64,000 bases of DNA from Lojkania enalia (lineage: Eukaryota > Ascomycota > Dothideomycetes > Pleosporales): NCBI GenBank assembly GCA_010094045.1, contig ML986622.1, forward strand, positions 62,001-126,000, read 5' to 3'. The translations under genes and the position numbers were made by a program. The notes beneath the pieces were generated by a model. It was not told the origin of the DNA. It ran no database searches and worked only from the letters and a program-made list of their open reading frames with translations. Positions 58,751 through 64,000 of the stretch are shown piece by piece (the stretch's first letter is position 1; each line of letters starts with the position of its first letter).

Positions 58751-60270
58751 CTAATGACCTTGCTGGTACATTTGTGGATTCTGGCCATAAGGCGACTGCG
58801 GGTAACTGCTGCTGTTACTATTGGGACTGTTGTAGCTATTCGCAGCGCCATACTGTGCCATTCCTTCCGCGATTCCTGGGCTCTGTGTACCATACTGCGG
58901 ACCAGACGTGTTGCCAGATGCTGCGGGTTGATACCCGATCGGCGGTAGTTGAGAGTGACCAGGCGCCTGGCCAGGCACACCGACCGGCTGTCGCATTTGA
59001 CCGTAGACGGGAGCTTCAGCGGCGTTGTCGTGGGCGGCGCGACCCTCGGCAGCGCGCTGCCTCTCTTCTTCGGCTTTGCGTTGTGCTTCTTCTTCCTTCT
59101 TCTTCGCTTTCCACTCTTTGCGGATTTCTTTAAACTCTGAAGGTCGTCGAGTTAGCGCCATATAATACGTGTATTAAGGATGCCAAGCTCGCAAGGCAAG
59201 GGTCGACTGTGGTTAGCTTCCGTTCTGTGAAGCTCTCCGTACCAGCGGGAACACCATGAAAATAGGCGCAGCACCAACACGATCGGAGCGACTAGCGCGC
59301 AATCGTAGCTAGGAACAGAACTGAAGCAACTTTTGAAGGGGAAAATCAACACATACCTTCTGGAGTTCGTTTTGCGCCGTGCGACTGCATGGTAACGTGC
59401 GCGTTGAGGTGATTCAAAGTACCATACGCTTTTTCGCATCCGTTCCAGCCGCACTTGTACATGCGCTCGATTTCTTCATATCGTCGTCGTGGGCGCTTGT
59501 GCTGCTGCGCCCCAGGAATCGGAACAAATGAATATACTGTTGACAATGGATGCCCTCCCTACCGCATCATTAGCACTGATGATGAATTGAAGCGCGAGCG
59601 CGTTAAAATAAAAGATGTGCGCCGCACTCCTTTATGGCGATCTAACGCCACAATTGCAAGTACCTACCGTTGGAGGTCGCTGCACGGGAGAAACCATAGC
59701 CGGCGCAGGCGGTCCTGAAGTTGATGGATGGCCGTAGGGCATGGTGTGTTGGGGATAGTGCCCCGCCCACTCCGGTCGCGCGCCGTACATTGGTGTTGTG
59801 GGCTGGCCTGGATAAGGCGCCATTTCGTGATGCGGGGTATATGGCGAGTATTGCTGGTGTTGCGGATAGGTTGGGCTCGTAGCAGCGGCGATGGATGGAT
59901 CTATAGGAACATCGGAGTCAGACTTGAGTTGTTGTTGCGGTTGATGGTCATTTGTTTGGCCATCTGGTAAAGGCATTGACGGACTTTGTGGTTGCGCCAT
60001 ACCTCCAGCGTTCGCCCCTTGAGCGCTAGGCTGGTATGATCGTTGAATGTACTCCGGAAATGACCCTGATCGGGCAGAGGAGGGATTGATGGCGTACTCG
60101 GAAGTGGGCGTCGCGGAGGAAGAGAAATTGGAGGCTCGCGGATCTTGTCCTTGAGGATATTGCGCAGCAGATGCTTGATCTGCAGAAGAACCCTCAGAAG
60201 GAGGTTCGGGAAAGGTTGGATAGGGCGAGCTCAAACCTGACTGCGGATAATCCGTTTGCCTTCCGTCCAT
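58751..60270 (-). CDS. con7: CON7-like C2H2 zinc-finger transcription factor
   Basis: Exons 60270-59668, 59558-59357 and 59136-58751 give 396 residues. The first exon encodes a Pro/Ser/Gln-rich disordered part (MDGRQTDYPQSG..). The second holds the conserved core: GGHPLSTVYSFVPIPGAQQ, KRPRRRYEEIERMYKCGWNGCEKAYG and LNHLNAHVTMQSHG, with C2H2 ligands CGWNGC..HLNAHV..H at about residues 236-260. The third begins EFKEIRKEWKAKKKEEE, a basic/acidic helix, and ends Pro/Gln/Tyr-rich (GQNPQMYQQGH). This matches CON7 of Magnaporthe and relatives, which control conidium shape and infection structures and many cell-wall genes. The acceptor at 59559 (branch CTAAT, GGTAG) was chosen because it restores GGHPLSTVYSF. 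The upstream intergenic region is unusually long. Confidence 0.92.
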
Positions 60271-63200
60271 AGACTGTAACGCGTGGTCGAAGATTCAGTT
60301 GCACCTCAGCTTAGAGTGCTTAGGCAGAATGCACGCTGTCGAAGAAGAGGAAAGGCCGTAGAGATATGACGGTTTAGCAACCGTCACCGGGTGATTTGCC
60401 GCAGTCACAAGCAAGGCAGGCAACTAAAATGGGGAGGGGGGAAGAAGTGGATAGGGCCAAGGGTTGCGCACAGCCAGAGAACCGGAGAATGGTAATGTTG
60501 ACAGGCACGATTTTGTGGACCTCAAGACGCGGATGATTTACAGACGGTCTGATTTACAGAACGCCCAGGTAGAGAGGACGAGCAGTTCGGTAATTTCACG
60601 CCGTCGAAGATAACGCACAGAAGACGCAAGTCGAGGCCAACCAGGTATGGGCGGCGAACAAGAGGCTAGTGGGCTAAGGCCCTCGAATCGCGGAGAGCCA
60701 GGCGCGGTGCAGAACTGAAGTGCTGCGACGAGTAGCACGAATGGTGCTAGCGGTGAAAGGAGCTCGTAGCTAGGCAAAGAGTGGGGAGGATGCAGCTAGT
60801 GGCAGCGCGGTCCAAAGTAACTTCAGAAGTGGTGGCGTGTGTGCTGGGAAGTAGTGTGGCACCAATCGAGGTAAAAGGAGGGGGCGCGCTGGGAGACTGG
60901 GGCGGTTTTAGCCCAATCGATGAAGTAATGCTCTTGCGGGAATTGGGCCTGACGCAAGACTCAGAGGTCGAGCAAGAGACAGCCGGGGGGGCGCAACGAT
61001 CGGTTGAGCCGAGCCGTGCTAATGGGAAAGGATGCTGTTCTAGGAACACGCTAGCGGGAGAGCCTAATACGCAGTCGGCCTGGCGCGACGACAGGGGCCC
61101 AGGGGCGATGCGGCGATGCTGCGACGCTGGCCTCGATGAAGAAAGGCGGGCGACGTGACCGGTATGGAGCAGGATGGAGGGCGCGAGACTACGAGACTGC
61201 GCGCGGGGAGCGAGAGCGCAGCCCGTGGTAGGCAGGCCTGTTCGCGGCGGGCCTGGCTCGGGACCCTAGGACGAGCCTAGGAAGGATGATGACCGGCGGG
61301 GAGGGTGAGCTTGCTCGAGGAGCTACTCTCGTTCGCCGCGCACGCTCGTTTCTGCCTTTGCGATGGCGGACAGATGTGGATAGGTTGATGCTTGGGGGTG
61401 TGGAGCCTCCTGGGCGGCACACCAGAAATAAAAGTCGGCCCGTTCTCGGTGGCAGCAACGAGTTTAGGTTTCACTCCTGCTCCTCTCTCCACCGGGGGCC
61501 ACTGGCAGCGCGACTCTCCCTGCAGTAATCCTCAGTCCTTGGAGGTTGACGGCGCCGAGCGTGCCGAGCGATCAGCCTCTCGTCCGGCCGCTTTTCCGCT
61601 CGATATGTCCCCACCGCGGTCGACAGTCACAGCAATGCCTCTTCTCCCAGGGCACTTGAGCAAGTCCACGGTGAGTAGTAGCAGCAGCGGTGGTAGCAGT
61701 AGTGGGGCCGTGCAGCAGTCGTTTCGGCGACGATGATCCGGCGCGCGCTCTGTCTCTCTGTGGGCAGCCAGGCGCGCCTCTTTGGCCGCGAGATGCCTGG
61801 GATAGGCCCTGCGCAACGAACACGACGCCGGTGAAGGAGAATTTACTGGCGCGCTGGCGGAGGGGGCAGCCTCGCAGTGCTGGCGGCGGGTCGCACGTGT
61901 AGCACGACGGGCGCGCGGTCTGATGGCCTCTTGGGCGGACTGGCGGGCAGCAGTTGGCGGACTGCTGCTGGCGGCGTGCAAGCGGACAAGAAATGGGAGT
62001 AGATAGTGTGTGGTGGTGGTGAGCGGGCAGATTCGCGATGGCTCTAGCGACAAAGATGGGAAGGTGTGCAGCTGGCAAGTGGCGAGGACGGAGCAGCCCG
62101 GGCTAACCCCGTACAAGACTAAGTAGCCCGTCCGAGGTAAGCGCAAGCCACCATGCCACAGCGAGCCGGTACAGGCCACCAGTCAGCAGCAGGAGCCGGC
62201 TGCCAAGTGCTTATCTAAGCAGGTATTCACCTGGGTGCGCGCCCGGCCACCAGTGGCACTGAGCAAGGCTGGCCGCCTGTACCCCCCGGTCTGCACTGCA
62301 CCCCTACACACCCACTCCGAGAATGCTGGCTGCTCGATAAGGCCGCCCACGATCTGACAACCCCCCTCCCGATGCCGTCGACGCGGCGAGCGGCGTGCAA
62401 CCAGCGTGAGCGATTCCTGCTGCTGACTGTGCCTGTCACAACGGGCACTCGAGCGTTGGGTTGGAGGTTGGGGTTGGCGACCGCGGCGATGAGGCTCAGA
62501 TTTAGTGCGCGCTAGGTGCTCGCTGGGACCGGGGGCGCGCAGTGCCTCAGCGCAAGGCTCACATTGATATCACAGGACCACACAACCAATCCCGTCGTTC
62601 CAAGGACCTCTTCTCCCCTCTCCTCCACGGCAGTCAACCAGCAGACACGATGCGGGTGGAGGATAGGATGTGATGCGATGCGAAAATCTCGGACGGAAAC
62701 AACAGCGGCCGACGCGAGATGCGAGCCAATATTATTGCACACGGCACAAACATCAGAAGGGGCAATGAACAGTGCGTCCAGGCGAGAATGCGAATGCGAC
62801 CTTACTACGAACTAGGCGGCAGTTATGTCACTGTCGCTGGACCTGCTGTGTGCGCGAGTGCCGGCTGCGCAGCAGGTATGGTGGAGCGAGCTGAAGTGCT
62901 GCTGCTGCTGGCGTCAACAGCAATGTCCATGGCTTCTTTTTTGCAGCAGTACCGGAACAGCATCTAATGCCCCGTCTTGCGCAGCTGTGAGCGCATTTCG
63001 CCCTCGGCGGCGGTGAAAGTGCAAAAGGAGGAGCAGGAGTAGGAGACATTGCTGGTGGGTGGGCGGCCCAACACACGGCAGAGGTAGCGAGCGGTCATAC
63101 CATGCTCTGCTCGCCTTGATGCGCTCCCTCTTCGCGATGAGTCGCCAAATGACACGATGCACCCGCAGGACCGAGAAAACTGCGTCTGCTGGCCGCGTTT

Positions 63201-64000
63201 GCCAGACGTCTGTCCGCATGGGGGCTTAGCCGTCCTGTGCGCACACAGAGGACCCACCCTAGGGATTCGCCTGTCCTTCCTTCAACCGATTGCTCATGCC
63301 CATGTTATTATCACCAGTTTCAGCCTCGCGCAATTTGCCCTCTTTATCAGATGGCACATCCATACCGACTATGATTGCAATTGCCATATGTACAACCTGT
63401 ATCCACTCTATATGTTTCGTGGCGGGGCTTGCCTCTACTTTCCTGCGTATTCGGCTCGGTCCTGATGGCAATAATGCTTTTTTGCTGCTAGGTAGGTTGC
63501 TGCGCGTCGCGTCAGCAGACTGGACATTGCTGCACCTGTCCCCGGCTTTGCCCTGTGAAATGCTGGATCGGAAGCGTGCGCCGACGTGAGGCGTCGAGGG
63601 TGCTGGCCGTGCAGCTTGCCTCTCCTCGACGCTCTGTTGGGATCAGGACGTTGACTGCCAGAGGAGGTGCGGTTAGGCCTGTGTCTCGCTACCGTCACGG
63701 AGCGGGGCTGCGGACCCTGGTTTGTTTCTCACCATCCGCTGCCACCCTCTGACCGTATCATCACCATCGTCATTTCTCCCAGCTGCTCCCCTTCTCGTCT
63801 GATTAGCTGGCTTGGTCATGATGCAGTCCACATCCGACGTCTCCGATGCTCACCCTCGTACTCCTCCTGGGGGCTTGCTCATCGCACAAACCACGGGTCG
63901 GCGGCGGTGCTTGCCTTTTGAGACATGGATGGGAAACACGCGCACATAAGAGATAATGTTGAATAACGAAATGCATGGTGGCGCTCGCACCTAATTCATC
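60271..64000. promoter_or_regulatory. Long gene-free upstream region of the CON7-like gene
   Basis: 3.7 kb with no supported gene up to the window edge. It is largely GC-rich, with short AGC/CAG-type repeats (e.g. 61677-61705, 62898-62911) and C/T-rich patches. Several open frames (up to 215 codons at 61532-62179) overlap one another on both strands and have no family features. Long leaders and promoters are common for developmental regulators, so this may be the promoter and leader of the CON7-like gene, but another gene could start beyond 64000. Confidence 0.45.

Noticed and set aside
61532..62179. 215-codon minus-strand open frame upstream of the CON7-like gene
   Set aside because: Arg/Ser/Ala/Pro-rich translation overlapped by other open frames on both strands; no recognisable feature.

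Overview
The window is nuclear DNA of a filamentous ascomycete (Pezizomycotina). Most genes are split by short introns of about 48-60 bases with GT..AG ends and CTAAC/CTAAT-like branch sites. The gene set is typical of that group: a CON7-type zinc-finger regulator, DEF1, Rtf2, a DUF1765 protein, a Bys1/thaumatin-like secreted protein, Zn2Cys6 regulators and a rhamnogalacturonan acetylesterase. I cannot fix genus or class from the sequence. There is one 100-base assembly gap (52082-52181).

Layout. 1-460: 5' part of a Dap1-like haem-binding membrane protein (minus). 2192-4111: serine/proline-rich protein with a C-terminal coiled coil (plus). 5002-7469: nine-exon Zn2Cys6/DUF3425 regulator (minus) whose frame is broken just after the zinc cluster. 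7470-12151: gene-poor. 12152-14859: PRP4-type splicing kinase (plus). 15256-16241: F-box-like protein (minus). 18280-21340: DEF1 (minus), divergent from a probable mitochondrial protein at 21790-23082 (plus). 23436-25740: F-box/LRR-like protein (minus). 27706-28704: aldo-keto reductase (minus). 29862-31373: CECR5/CUT-1-like HAD hydrolase (plus). 32149-33072: Bys1/thaumatin-like secreted protein (minus). 34314-35611: TFIIB (minus), divergent from ATP synthase subunit h at 36293-36784 (plus). 38297-41835: DUF1765 protein (plus). 42542-42691: split tRNA-like gene (minus). 43188-44206: Rtf2 (plus). 44443-45283: rhamnogalacturonan acetylesterase (minus). 47626-49520: second Zn2Cys6 regulator (minus). 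51309-52340: broken zinc-type alcohol dehydrogenase interrupted by the gap (minus). 53281-55381: PPR-like protein, probably mitochondrial (minus). 58751-60270: CON7-like C2H2 regulator (minus), with large gene-free flanks.

Most genes are housekeeping: RNA polymerase II initiation and turnover (TFIIB, DEF1), splicing (PRP4), fork biology (Rtf2) and mitochondrial function. Accessory content (secreted esterase, Bys1 protein, aldo-keto reductase, Zn2Cys6 regulators, broken dehydrogenase) lies between them, mostly next to gene-poor stretches. I found no biosynthetic cluster, intact transposon, CRISPR array or clearly new multi-gene system. The strongest second-look items are the frameshifted regulator, the broken dehydrogenase at the gap, the odd tRNA-like gene, a GC-AG intron in the splicing kinase, and a stop-free 144-base intron-like segment in DEF1.
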